A stretch of 43,729 nt of DNA. Source: Thermomucor indicae-seudaticae. Taxonomy: Eukaryota; Mucoromycota; Mucoromycetes; Mucorales; Lichtheimiaceae. Both the position numbers and the translations under genes were made by a program. Under the pieces are notes generated by a model. It saw only the letters and a list, made by a program, of their open reading frames with translations, had not been told where the DNA came from and did no database searches. This document shows positions 33,116 to 43,297 of the stretch, in pieces. Within the stretch, counting starts at the first letter, position 1. Every line of letters starts with the position of its first letter. The DNA is taken from the NCBI GenBank assembly GCA_000787465.1, contig JSYX01000283.1, positions 1 through 43,729 of the forward strand, read 5' to 3'.

Positions 33116-33367
33116 ATGTCTTTATTGCCACAAGCCAAACCTCTTTCAATCAGACGATTATTCGAATTAACCCGTTTAACAAAGGTGGCACGCTCATCTT
33201 TTTTCTCTTGGCGCTTCGTACAGAACACGACGGCTGCCACTGCCGGTTTTATCGCGTGGCAGTGGATAATGGTGTCACAGACCCAACAATCCCATTGCCC
33301 TGAATCCCCAGGATTCCTTTCTTATCACTATGGATCATGTCACATGACCACATACCGGCAACCATAG
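33116..33367 (+). CDS. Possible small mitochondrial-type protein
   Basis: An ATG at 33116 opens 83 codons. The first 50 residues are rich in Arg, Leu and Ser with no acidic residue until a single Glu (MSLLPQAKPLSIRRLF, RLTKVARSSFFSWRF). A short hydrophobic stretch follows (AATAGFIAWQWIM). This is the pattern of a mitochondrial presequence plus membrane segment. The tail after that is not convincing and could be part of an intron or 3' UTR. No family is recognised. Confidence 0.3.
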   Translation: MSLLPQAKPLSIRRLFELTRLTKVARSSFFSWRFVQNTTAATAGFIAWQWIMVSQTQQSHCPESPGFLSYHYGSCHMTTYRQP

Positions 33368-34396
33368 AAAACTGATTTACACTTCCTTGAGCAAAGTGAA
33401 GCTGTGTTCTCTAGTAGTTTCGCTCGCAAGGTCCTTATTCTTCCTTTGTTTTCTGGATTTTCGGTTCCAGCATAAGACACTTTAAAGAGAAATGGTCTAC
33501 TATATACGGAGGGTCATGGTGCGACAAGCTCCACAAGTCTCACGCCCTATTAGTGTAGCACAAGGTCAGAACAAGGGACACGCGCAGGGTCAATCGCACA
33601 ACGACGAAACTATATCCTATGGAGGAATCTTCAGTAGACTAGCACTGCGGCTAACTAGCCAGGCTAGCTCGCATTAGTCGTTGCTGCTAGCTTAGTTTAA
33701 TAGATACTAGTACCAAAGACCAAATATTGCAAGCCCCGCAAGTTAGAGGTGATGATTTTTTGGTAATATTGTGACAACTTACAACATCATATGAATATAA
33801 AGACCATTATGAACAAAGATGCACCGCTAAATGCGGAGAAAGAAAAGGACTTCTTGGCAGAAGCCATCTTTAGAGGAAGAGGCTTAGATAAATTGGCAGA
33901 CATTGGATCAAAAGACGCTCTCAAAGCCCTTGACCCTATATTATGGCGAAGACTTTAGTCGATTTCATAATGTCTGGTATCTCAGGTCTTAGTACGTTGG
34001 CACATATTATGGCTTGTGAGGAGCCATCAGTCTTCCCTTCGAAAAACCCGAAAATTTCATTCTTTTCTCTTATTCAAACATACGTGTAAGTTAAAGGGGG
34101 GAACGGGAATGCAAACCGCTTCACAAATGCTCACGAGCATAGGTACGCAAGAGTATTCTCTTCGAAGTCATCCGTGAGTGTTGCTATTGTTTCTTTCAGT
34201 ATCTAGTAGAAACAAATGTCACGCACAGACTTTAGAAGCAGGAGACGTCAAAATCTGCTGCCGATGATGATGCGCATAAGCCGAACATGACCGGGCTGAT
34301 GTATTCATGCAAATAACTGATATAAAAGTCGGACTTGTATAGCTCTGCATAAAGGACCCCTCTCCCTTTCTTTCTTCGGCTTTACTTTCTGACAAC
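33368..34396. other. Stretch between small ORFs and the RING gene
   Basis: It holds a 61-codon ATG frame at 33492-33677 without known motifs and a 55-codon frame at 33791-33958 (listed separately). The last 200 bp before 34397 are CT-rich (CCCCTCTCCCTTTCTTTC, about 34358) and likely form the RING gene promoter. Confidence 0.4.
33791..33958 (+). CDS. Small 55-residue ORF, possible micropeptide or exon
   Basis: ATG at 33791, TAG at 33956-33958. The peptide has protein-like composition: charged helical EKEKDFLAEAIFRGRGLDKL followed by ADIGSKDALKALDP. It is short and has no known homologue that I recall. It could be the remnant of a longer gene or an unannotated micropeptide. Confidence 0.3.
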   Translation: MNIKTIMNKDAPLNAEKEKDFLAEAIFRGRGLDKLADIGSKDALKALDPILWRRL

Positions 34397-35949
34397 ATGC
34401 CACGGCTCTGGTCTCGAGTACTTCATCATTTTCGCTTTGGCAAAAAAAGTGCCAAAAAGTCGACAACCGCGGAATCATGTGTCCCTCATACTTCGTCTTT
34501 TTCTTCTTCATCGACTCTTTTTGATGACCACCAAGACCTTGTCCAGATTGACGCTCTTCAATCAAGCCTCTTGAGTTCTCAAGCAGCTGTAAGCGGCGAC
34601 GATATGCGACATTTCTTTTGCATTTGGAACGAGGCATGGTTTACCCCTCACAATCGACTGTTCTCCTCCAGAAGCTGACAGGGGCTAGATTACATAGGAG
34701 CTCGAAAGGGTCTATGAACGTAGTCGATCAGCTTTGGAGTCCCTCACACACACGGTCGACGAACTTTCTCGCTCAATTTGTGCTATTGTAATAACGGGTC
34801 CTCTATAGTTAGACAGCCACACGTATCATTTTTAACTCACTCTGTGCTATTAATATCTCAGGCATCACCTTTGCAAAACACCGATCGTCGTTCTCTACGC
34901 CTCGCCCAAAGGTTCATTTCCACGTATCTCCTGGAATGGCAGGCCCTTCCTGGTCAAACAAAGAGTCAACGGCGTCAGAGTCAACTGTTGATACCACCAT
35001 CGACAACAACAACAACAACGGTGTTGGACAAGGACCATAGTGACAAATCATTCGAAACCTATTTCCAGGGATTACAAGATCGCGTACTTTCCCGAGCCAT
35101 GGTAACAAAAACAAGTGTTGTGTTCTATACAATCGAGATGGCTAAAAGAAAAGGCGCTCGTTTAGAAAGACGCTTCTCCAGAACTCTTGACATGTCTGCA
35201 GCAGGTATGCCGGTGGGAGAAGGACTTGTACTTGTACCAGCAATACGTCGAAAGCCAAATGACTATTCTTTGGGACGCTGGTCGTCTCGTTCCCCTCCAA
35301 AAAGACATGCTGAAAACCTTGGAATACCGATGGAATCGACGTTATCAACAATGCATATCATCTTCACAAGCCCTTGAAGACAGAGTCAAGGTAAAAGAAA
35401 GAACGAAATCAAGGGTAGAGGGCCAGAAACCAAACATACGCTCCCTGTGGATAGACTTTGCTGGAACAAAGTTCACCGGCTCAAGACGACTTTACTTGCG
35501 CCATTTGTCTGTCGATCCTCAAAGAACCCATCACGCTTGCTACATGTCTCCATACCTTTTGTCGAGGCTGTCTGCAAAATCTGTATTGTACGTGTAATCA
35601 TCGCCATCAGCAAAAAAGGAAGTCGCTGTTCTTAAAGTGCCCTACAGCCGCACAACATCGCCACGTTTGCCCACTCTGCCGAACATCCTTCCAACTCGAA
35701 GAGTGCACACCAAACGTCGCGCTCGAAAACTTTATCGCCCTTTATTTCCCAGATGAATCAACTCAGAAACGCAGGTCGGTTGTTTATCAAGCAATGCATG
35801 ATTGGTGGCGCTCTGGCCAGCAACAACATTATCCGAAACCACAGCGTCGTCACCAACAAACGGTTCGACCGGAATCCTCGGTCGAGAACTATGATGCCGC
35901 CGTTCAGCAGGAACTTTTTAATTTAGCTCGACGATCTTGGTGGTTCTAG
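34397..35949 (+). CDS. RING-finger (C3HC4) protein, putative E3 ubiquitin ligase
   Basis: Five exons: 34397-34588, 34698-34787, 34862-35101, 35166-35390 and 35455-35949; 413 aa. All introns are phase 0. The N-terminus is basic and Ser-rich. A helical region follows (LERVYERSRSALESLTHTVD, RRSLRLAQRFISTYLLEW, KDLYLYQQYVESQMTILWD), probably coiled coil. The RING begins at Cys264: C264-x2-C267, C280-x-H282, C285-x2-C288 and C322-x2-C325 (PLCR). A long 33-residue loop lies before the last pair and contains extra Cys (YCTC and KCP). Hydrophobic sequence after the RING (NVALENFIALYFPDES) is typical of RING E3s that use LNxFI-type helices. The substrate is unknown; an SPX-RING relation was considered but the N-terminus does not show an SPX start. 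It converges on the kinase gene, 239 bp away. Confidence 0.8.
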
Positions 35950-36188
35950 ACATCCCTGGTAAACTACTGTGTCAATTAAAGTAGTTTCAGTCTATGAAAA
36001 CGATGCTTTGTTGTGCTGTCTTCTTTTTTCATACTAAACTCGATGCGCGGAAAAAAGGAACGAATTTGCTATGTATAAATAAGTACTAACTAGGTAGGAG
36101 ATAAGCTATACGACACAGTAAAAAAGTACGAATACGGGTTTGAGGATGATGGCAACAATAATAAAACAGGAAGTGATGTTGAGAGGTA

Positions 36189-39149
36189 TCATTCTTCCTC
36201 TTCTTCTTCTTCAATGATGGCTTTGCTCCCAAGTGGACTTCTTTTTCCCAAGCCTTGGTTCATTCCATACACAGAAAGCCTGGATCTCGGTGCAAAATCA
36301 GCCCGTGGCATGATTTTCTACACTAAATAAGCAAATGTACGGCCATAGATATCAAGATAGTCACTTACAAAGGGTGGTGATGACGGAAGATCTGAAGGAG
36401 CAACATGTTGCGGTTCCGGTATCTTGGCCAGAGAAGAGGTGCTGGGTAAGAATAAGGCTGGGTAGTTTTCTTCGTCTTCACTTGATGAGCTAGAGGATGA
36501 GGATTCCGAATATACAGGCGATGTCGGCGATTCAATAGGTGCTGGCTTGGCTGAAGGAGTAGGTCGCATCGCATCCAATGTAGCTGCTGAACTTGGCGGT
36601 GCTACAGCAGGAGGCCGGCTGATCAAAGACTCTCTCTTGGCGCTTGGCCGGGGTGGCTCAAGCACAGACAAAGGTTGCCTTTGTGCTTTTTTCAGTGAAT
36701 GAAGTCTTTGTGTAGCCAAGGCGTCACCTGGAGCATGAGGCGCTGTCACCGCTGCTGGAGGAGCCTTTAAGCGAGAAGGAGTCTTGACTGCCTCCGGTTC
36801 GTATGATGACGGCTTGCTAATAGGTCGATCTGTCCGCCGAGATGCAGGAGGATTCAAATCGGTAACCGTCGAATCGCCTAGTTGCAACATCCGTCTGCGA
36901 TATCGTTCTTGGTCCAACACCTGGGAACTCTCGGGCGTTGATCGCGGAACATCATCGTCCCAGTATCGCCAAGGACCCTGTTTCGTCTTGTCTTGAAAGT
37001 ACGAAGGGTCTATATTGCGAAATGACTGAGAGGTACGGTGTGATTGTCGTTTCCGTGATCGAGCCGCCGAACCTTCCGTGCGCGCTGCTGCTGCTGCTGG
37101 CTTAGAACCGAACCATGATTTGACAGAAGACAGCCATCCGCTCCCTTTTTCTAACGACTGCTGATGCTGCTCTTCTTGGATGCCATTATCGACTGCATCC
37201 CTATTATGAACAACCATCTGCTGATGCTGGTCTGTTTTGACCGATATATCGGCAGAAGTTTGGGTCGCGGCATCTACTGGGCAGCGATGGTTCTGCTCAG
37301 GACGGGTCGTGTTACACATCGCATTGAGCGTAGACTCCACATAGCGTGCTGGGAGTTTCATCATCATTCGCGCTACTTTTTCGTGCTGTTCCTGGTGCAT
37401 GGCCGCCACGAAGCCATCGGTAACACGGGAACCTTCTGTAATAACGGATTTCTTGCTGATTTTGTCTAAGAGCAATTTCCACAATCCGTTCAGCGAATCG
37501 CATGTGTTGGTTCGCATATTGGTGATGGCCTGCTCGTCAAATCCAGCAGCTACTAGGGCAGTTGCTAACTGATATTCAGCAATTGTCATTGGTATTTCAT
37601 CGAGTCGAGTTGCTGCTGCTTCTCGATAACAACCGTTTGGTTGTGATGATGGTGGAAGCGAAGCTCGATACGGAGACAATGGAGGCGATAGCAAGGACCT
37701 GTCTTCTGCTGCTGCTGCTGCAGCTGGCAAAGAAAACCGCGGTGGCAATCGCGGCGTCGTCGGCATATGTTTCGTCATTCCAAGGCTGTATCTCACTTGC
37801 GGTGAAAACTTCGCACATTCTGGTGGACTTTGACGGTGAGGTGACCTAGGCGTCCATCTATTATTATTGCGGTCAGGAGAGCTACTGTAGCTGCCGTAGC
37901 TTGAAAGGTCGGTTGAGCACTCATCGTCTTCTTCAGTGGATAAAGGTAGACGAAACCTTTTGCCCGAGAAAACCGAATCCAGGTCTGACTGACTCGATTG
38001 GCGAGTGATCGAACTACTATCCCAGCAGTCGGTCTGAACCTCATCTTCCTGTACTGCTTGCTGGAGCCAAGGATGATTCAGTATTTGATCTATCGTAAGC
38101 CGGTCGGATGGCTCGCGAACGATTATACGACGTATCAGATCGGTGGCCTCTGTTATACGTAAACGGAGTTAGGTGCGTGCTAATGCAGACACTCGTGTGT
38201 GATTGACGTACCCGGCGAAAAATACGACGGGATAGTGTAATCGACATTCACAATTTTTCGCTGCGTGATAATCTCAGAGTCGTCATCGAAAGGCAGTTCG
38301 CCAGCCAAAAGGGTATAGAGAATCACACCAAGTGACCAGATATCGGTTTCTAAGGGAGCAAATTAGCTTAGTTGCCATGACACGTACGGTATGTCAGCAC
38401 GTTGTTTGTTCCGTACCTGGGCCGGAGTATTTTTGCCGCAATATGACTTCTGTTGTATCACACGTCATTATGCATAAAATGACACGTTGTGTTTCAATCT
38501 TTTTTTCTTGTTGCCTTACCGGGTGCCGAGTATGCCAAACTACCACAGAAAGTTTCGAGAAGTTGCCTGTTGTCAGCTTGTCGAGCGAATCCGAAATCAC
38601 ACAACTTTATGTTATCCTCAGCGTCAAGAAGGATGTTCTCCAGTTTCAGGTCGCTGCAGCAGTTACGCATCATCAGCAAAATGAGCCTTGAATTCTGTTC
38701 CATATTAAGTTAAATACCGATGAATAATGCCTTGCATATGGCAAAACTTGATAGCTTCGGCTAATTGTCGGAACCACTTGGCAGCCTGGCGTTCCGAGCA
38801 TCGACCGCACTCCATCAAGGCATCAAACAATTCACCATGGGAACAGAACTCGGAAATGACGAAAATCGAAGATTCCGTGACAACAACTTCGTAAAGGGTC
38901 ACGATATTAGGATGCCGGAGCTGACGATGATGATGTATTTCGCGGGCCAGCATCGATGCATGTTGCTTGCTTATCTTTTTGATGGCTACTTGTCGCCCGG
39001 TCAACTTGTGCGTACCAAGTTTGACTTTACCAAACGTGCCCTGATTTTGTATATCACATTTAGGGAAATGTAAAGAAATCCCGTCGTGGACAGAGCTTTT
39101 TTACCTCGCCGATCGTTTCCCCTATTGAATAATATCCGACCGATGTCAT
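36189..39149 (-). CDS. Snf1-related (CAMKL, SNRK-like) serine/threonine kinase with long C-terminal region
   Basis: Seven exons: 39149-39105, 39040-38718, 38653-38520, 38449-38417, 38349-38212, 38149-36369 and 36317-36189; 860 aa. Kinase motifs: [48 protein letters not shown], the activation segment [14 protein letters not shown] and [23 protein letters not shown] resembles SNRK/Nim1-type rather than Snf1 itself. The kinase ends at NHPWL (near residue 250). The rest is Ser/Pro/Gln-rich with a helical, UBA-like segment ([16 protein letters not shown]) and an acidic end (IIEEEEEE). The HRD Arg codon is split by an intron. The start is uncertain: an in-frame stretch upstream (LASDYNDLLKEFSSHE) could come from an extra exon, but no good donor or ATG was found except a possible GC donor near 39283. 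Substrate and pathway are unknown. Confidence 0.85.
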
Positions 39150-40450
39150 TTCATGCGAAGAGAACTCTTTAAGTAAGTCATTATAGTCGGACGCCAACTA
39201 TGGGGGATGAGAAACACGTCAAATAAGGTAAGCATTAACTTTCTATCTACGTTCCATGGAATATATGTAAAAGCATGCCTTTGCCTTTCGGTTCCGTGTG
39301 AGCGTCGAGGACATTGGGTATCGATCGATTATCGTCTGGGAAGAAATTGACGGATTGTTAAGGAATGGAAAGGGATGATCCGGGTTGGTTAATCGAAGAC
39401 TGTCCAAGGAAGAATGGAACGGGAAGAATGAATCAGGTCAGAGAAAAGGTTCTGGTTTATTGTCGCGTCATCAAGTGAATAAGGAATGTATTATCGAGAT
39501 TGGAAATGAAGGAGTGGTTGAGGTCGAAATAAGCAGGATGGTTCAAGGAGAATGGATGCTGCAACTGGCATCACTAAAATTGGAAAGGTACGGATCTGCG
39601 GCATGGGTGTCACAGTGCCATCCATTACTCATATATAATGGGGCGTAGCACATTTTGGCTTGATAGAAAAACTTGACCTTGGCGAAGTGCTACGACCAAG
39701 TAACATGCTTTTGCCCTGCGGAACCCCTTTCTGGACAATGAATTCGTTTTGGTCGCTTGCATTTGCGCAGGAGAAAGCCAATTTCAGACGACAAGCAAGG
39801 TTGACTGAATTGATCATATGCGAAAGGCGAACAACATCCAAAACTTGTTAGGAAGCACAGTTACATCTCCGTTACGTTAACCAGGGACATAAAACAGAGT
39901 TTCGGTCTTGACTTTTGGCAACGAAGGACGCAACATGATGTGCCCGCTGGGATTGTCACCAATATCGCACTTGAAGAAGGATAAAGCCAATCGTCGTCAT
40001 CGCCAATGGAAAGTTTTGGGCATTTCAAAGTTTACAGTTTTATTGCTCACTGATATGATGATACCGAAGACGTATATCTTTGGCGACGGATTGCACCCGA
40101 TGTCACTTGCATGCATATATCAGTAGGTACACTACTGCTCAATTTTTGTGCATGTAACGTATCTGGCCTAGTGCAAGGCGAAAAGCGTGGTCTTTCCGTC
40201 TCTGTATGTATGACCAACTAAATGTTTGCAAGTTAAAAATAACTCACATGGCATCAAGCTAGCACAACTTCTACGCGTCTATGTAGTGTCGTTTTTGGGC
40301 AATCTCTAATCACAGTTGGTACCCTGTCAAATTGAACCAACATATACACTTCAATTATCCAAGTCGATGAATATGAAATATTCCGCGGAGAAATTCTAAA
40401 CGAAAATGATCGACAAGTTCAATCGTGGAGAGTCAGTTAATGAGCCCGCT
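39150..40450. other. Region upstream of the kinase, no supported gene
   Basis: Short frames on both strands (plus 39385-39648 and 39908-40126; minus 39629-39841) lack supporting motifs. One minus frame contains KGVPQGKSM, reminiscent of the reverse-transcriptase GVPQG motif but isolated. The region may be old retroelement debris next to the pseudogene that follows. Confidence 0.35.
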
Positions 40451-41481
40451 TCAAGTACTTCCTGCCAGAAAAGAGTGGCGAATGTTCTCGCAAATCTTCC
40501 GGGCATCTTCTTCCACTTGATATGCTGTGAAATACTTCCACTTATGAATCCATGCAAACCGATTCATAGCTTTGTTCAAAACCGGAGCCGTGCATGAGAC
40601 AGGTTGCTTCAAGGTTTTGGCCGGATAGTATGATCAACAAATGTACGAAGATCATCGAAAGTGAACTCCTTAACAATATCTATTTCTGCTTTTCTTGAAA
40701 ACACGCCAGTAGCGAAATCTGTCAGAGTCTGTTCCTCTACCCGCGCGAGTGATCAGGAAGGCTGCCATCCAAAGCCAGATAAGCAATTGGGTGTAGCCAG
40801 CCAAGCCGATTCTTCGAACGACCGGAACATAGACAAGCAAATAAAGGAAACCAGCCATAGGAAGACTCTCGACTTATACAGATGGCGGATCGTGACCAGA
40901 TTGTTTGCGAAATGCACCCAAGGGTCCTTATTGTACTCGTAACACTAGGGCAAGCCACTTCCCGAACGTGTCATTTCAGCTTTCAAACGCTCCTTTGGCT
41001 TCCGCAAAGTACGGCACCACGTCGCAGCATCAGCATCGACCTCGAGATCGCAGCGGTATTAACTGCATAGGTCGCTTTCAATCTTAAAGCTAGTGCAGTT
41101 TCTATTGCCTGAGCCAGTACTGCAAAACGATGAAGATTCATTGTGCTCGTGGGTGACATTTTTCCTTGCATGCGGCGACCACTCAAATTAGCCGGCAGCC
41201 ATTGGGAGTAGTGCAATCAGTTGCGAAAAAACTGGAGAGGAAAGACAGCCCAAAATCAATTCGCATAGCCGGACTCGGACTTGAAACGGTCTGTCCCACC
41301 ACATCCAAAGCGCATCAGAATCAATAAGAATACTCAGTAATGCGGGTACTTTTGCAATATTACTTGTCGAGGGCTTACTGCTTGAGGGTATACTTTTACC
41401 TGGAAGTAGCAGGAAATACGCGTCTAGCAAAGCCGCAGGATGCCTGATGGTTCGTTGCACGTCGAGTCTGCGGTCTGCCAT
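40451..41481 (-). pseudogene. Decayed coding frame, five in-frame stops and one frameshift
   Basis: From the ATG at 41481 one frame reads protein-like sequence for about 290 codons, broken only by TAA (41188), TAA, TAG, TGA and TGA. It then shifts by one base into another open frame that ends at 40451. Parts are MADRRLDVQRTIRHPAALLD, CDLEVDADAATWCRTLRKP, YNKDPWVHFANNLVTIRHLY, GVFSRKAEIDIVKEFTFDDL and, after the shift, NRFAWIHKWKYFTAYQVEED. No splice sites remove the stops. Each stop could come from a Gln or Arg codon by one C-to-T change. I do not recognise the family; a transposase, retroelement polyprotein or host gene are all possible. Confidence 0.5.
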
Positions 41482-42280
41482 TAAAGTCTGGTTCTTCTAG
41501 CTTAATTGTTTGATGCTCATTATCTGATTATGCCCAATAAGCGACCAATAAACACACTAGATACCTCCACTTTGCTACATTCTACAATGCAAGTTGATTA
41601 TCCATATCCTGCGCGGATAATCTACGCTTAGTATCCTTGTTGGTTGTCACTCTGCCCGTGATGTTGCATAATGCAGCTTTGATTTCAGTATTTTAAATAC
41701 TGTACGCGGTATATGATATGGCGAACCATCAACCATGCCACGTTTATTAAAGGCGTTTACAGTTTTATAAAATCACTGGAATGTCAGTGCTGGGCTGGAT
41801 GAGGGAGCATTTTATCTCTGGCCAGAACCAATCTGTTTCCTTTTCCACATATTCTTCCTTCTCACATACATTGCCAGTAATGTTCCTTATTGGGCCGGGT
41901 AACCCGCGACCCAACCCGTTAAGAAAGGGTTTATTCTTTTCGGGTATTGCACCATTAGCAACCTTTTATTATTGTGTTTACCACAGTAGCCCATCAAAGT
42001 GCGCCGATATCATTCCTATAGTCTCGTATGACGATTAATGTAACTAGAAAATGGTTTCATTGTCTGCGGGAAGCTATGCAAGGCCAAATGTGTGAAGTGC
42101 TTATTTCTGAGAGGACCCTTTATACAACAATATATCAGAACATCAAAGATGAAGAAAAAAGCAAAGAATACATAGAAATACAAGAAATGGGTATCATGGA
42201 TATAAATACGAAATAAATAAAGACGTACAAGAGATATGAGAATAAATAAGGATATATAGCGACAGGAGGAAGTGTGATCC
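41482..42280. other. Intergenic stretch
   Basis: A plus-strand frame (41781-42038) has no recognised motif. A short GC-rich palindromic-looking stretch, CCGGGTAACCCGCGACCC, lies at about 41895-41912. The right part should contain the 3' UTR of the ArfGAP gene, which is A/T-rich. No gene is supported. Confidence 0.35.
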
Positions 42281-43269
42281 TTATCTCCTGGTGCGAGATT
42301 TGCGCGATGAATGAGGTGGAGGCAGTGTAGTGGCTGGAATGACGGGATACTCTCCCCGTGCAGCGTTCTTGCCATTCAAGTACTGGATGGCATCGTCATC
42401 CACCACATGGAACATACCGATCAACTGGGCCAGCGTGCAACCCGTCCAACTGCCCACCATGTTTGTGTTGGCGCCATTCTGCAGCAGCAGTTCCGCCATG
42501 GGATAGACGTGCTCTCGGCCACAGTCCTCGCTCGCCACTCGACCATGCAATAGCGAGAAGTGAAGAGGGTACCGCACGAAAAGTACGTCATGTCCAACTC
42601 CTTTTTCATGCCCTCAACGTCGATGCCGTTGTCCGAGCGGCTCTTGCGCAACGGCGAACCAATGGAGTCCTGCGATGAGCTTCTTGAAGACGAAAAGCAA
42701 AAGGGTACCGGACCATTAACGTTGAGCCCGATTGCGATCGCATACACTGCACCCGGGATATCGTCGTTCTTGATTGCTTCGAATAAGAGATCGAATCTGT
42801 TTTCTTGTCCTGTGTACTCTTGGATGAATTCCCTCCTGCCATATCTCGCATGGGTGAAGCTAGATTTGGCTTCATGTGCGCTCGCTGGTGTCGGCTTGCG
42901 GTAGCAGGGATCAGTTGCCAAAGTTGCCTCCCAGACAGTGTTTGCACGGGCATTCCCAAGCTCTCGCAAAAGTGCAACCACGTCTGGTGTATATGCACTG
43001 CTGTCTAACGTCAAAGATCGCACCTTCGATATGTGAGAGCCAAGCAATCTGTGGATGCCGGCGCATTCTATATGCGTATAAATGACCGTGAGCACAAGGA
43101 CGTCTACACGCTTTTCTTCATTCTACTCCTTGCCGATACATAGTACTACGCCAACGTTTAGAGAACACCATTCGAGCTTGGCTTCCCCACGATCCGCGCA
43201 GACTGCATTGGATGGATCTTCCCTTAACTGTGCCAACAGACGCGCATTGGCTGGCGCTTCCTCTGTCAT
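42281..43269 (-). CDS. ArfGAP with C-terminal ankyrin-like region, 5' truncated
   Basis: Modelled as 43269-43134, 43067-42660 and 42600-42281 (287 aa). The ArfGAP domain is clear: LEWCSLNVGVVLCIECAGIH, then HRLLGSHISKVRSLTLDS and TPDVVALLRELGNARANTVW. The GAP domain stimulates GTP hydrolysis on Arf proteins in vesicle traffic. The C-terminal part is ankyrin-like (RYPLHFSLLHGR, MAELLLQNGANTNMVG). Relatives (ACAP/centaurin-beta type) have BAR and PH domains in front, which are missing here. The zinc finger should be C-x2-C...C-x2-C, but the second Cys is Arg (VCADRGE). Intron 1 has a GC donor (ATCG|GCAAGG). Intron 2 (42659-42601) needs a poor GTTCGC donor; without it there is a one-base frameshift. 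The start sits 28 bp from a transposon end, so the gene may be broken. Confidence 0.7.
43068..43133 (-). other. GC-AG intron in the ArfGAP gene
   Basis: The 66-nt intron starts GCAAGG and ends ACGCATATAG. Splicing here rebuilds the conserved LCIECAGIHR motif across the junction (ATC-G / AA-TGC). No GT donor gives that junction. Confidence 0.65.
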
Positions 43270-43297
43270 CGTCGGTTTTGCTTGACTGGTTCCAGTA

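Noticed and set aside
39629..39841. GVPQG motif in a minus-strand frame, as in reverse transcriptases
   Set aside because: No YxDD, no flanking RT blocks and no long frame. Only the short motif fits.
41895..41912. CCGGGTAACCCGCGACCC as a hAT-type terminal repeat
   Set aside because: No inverted partner or target-site duplication was found nearby.
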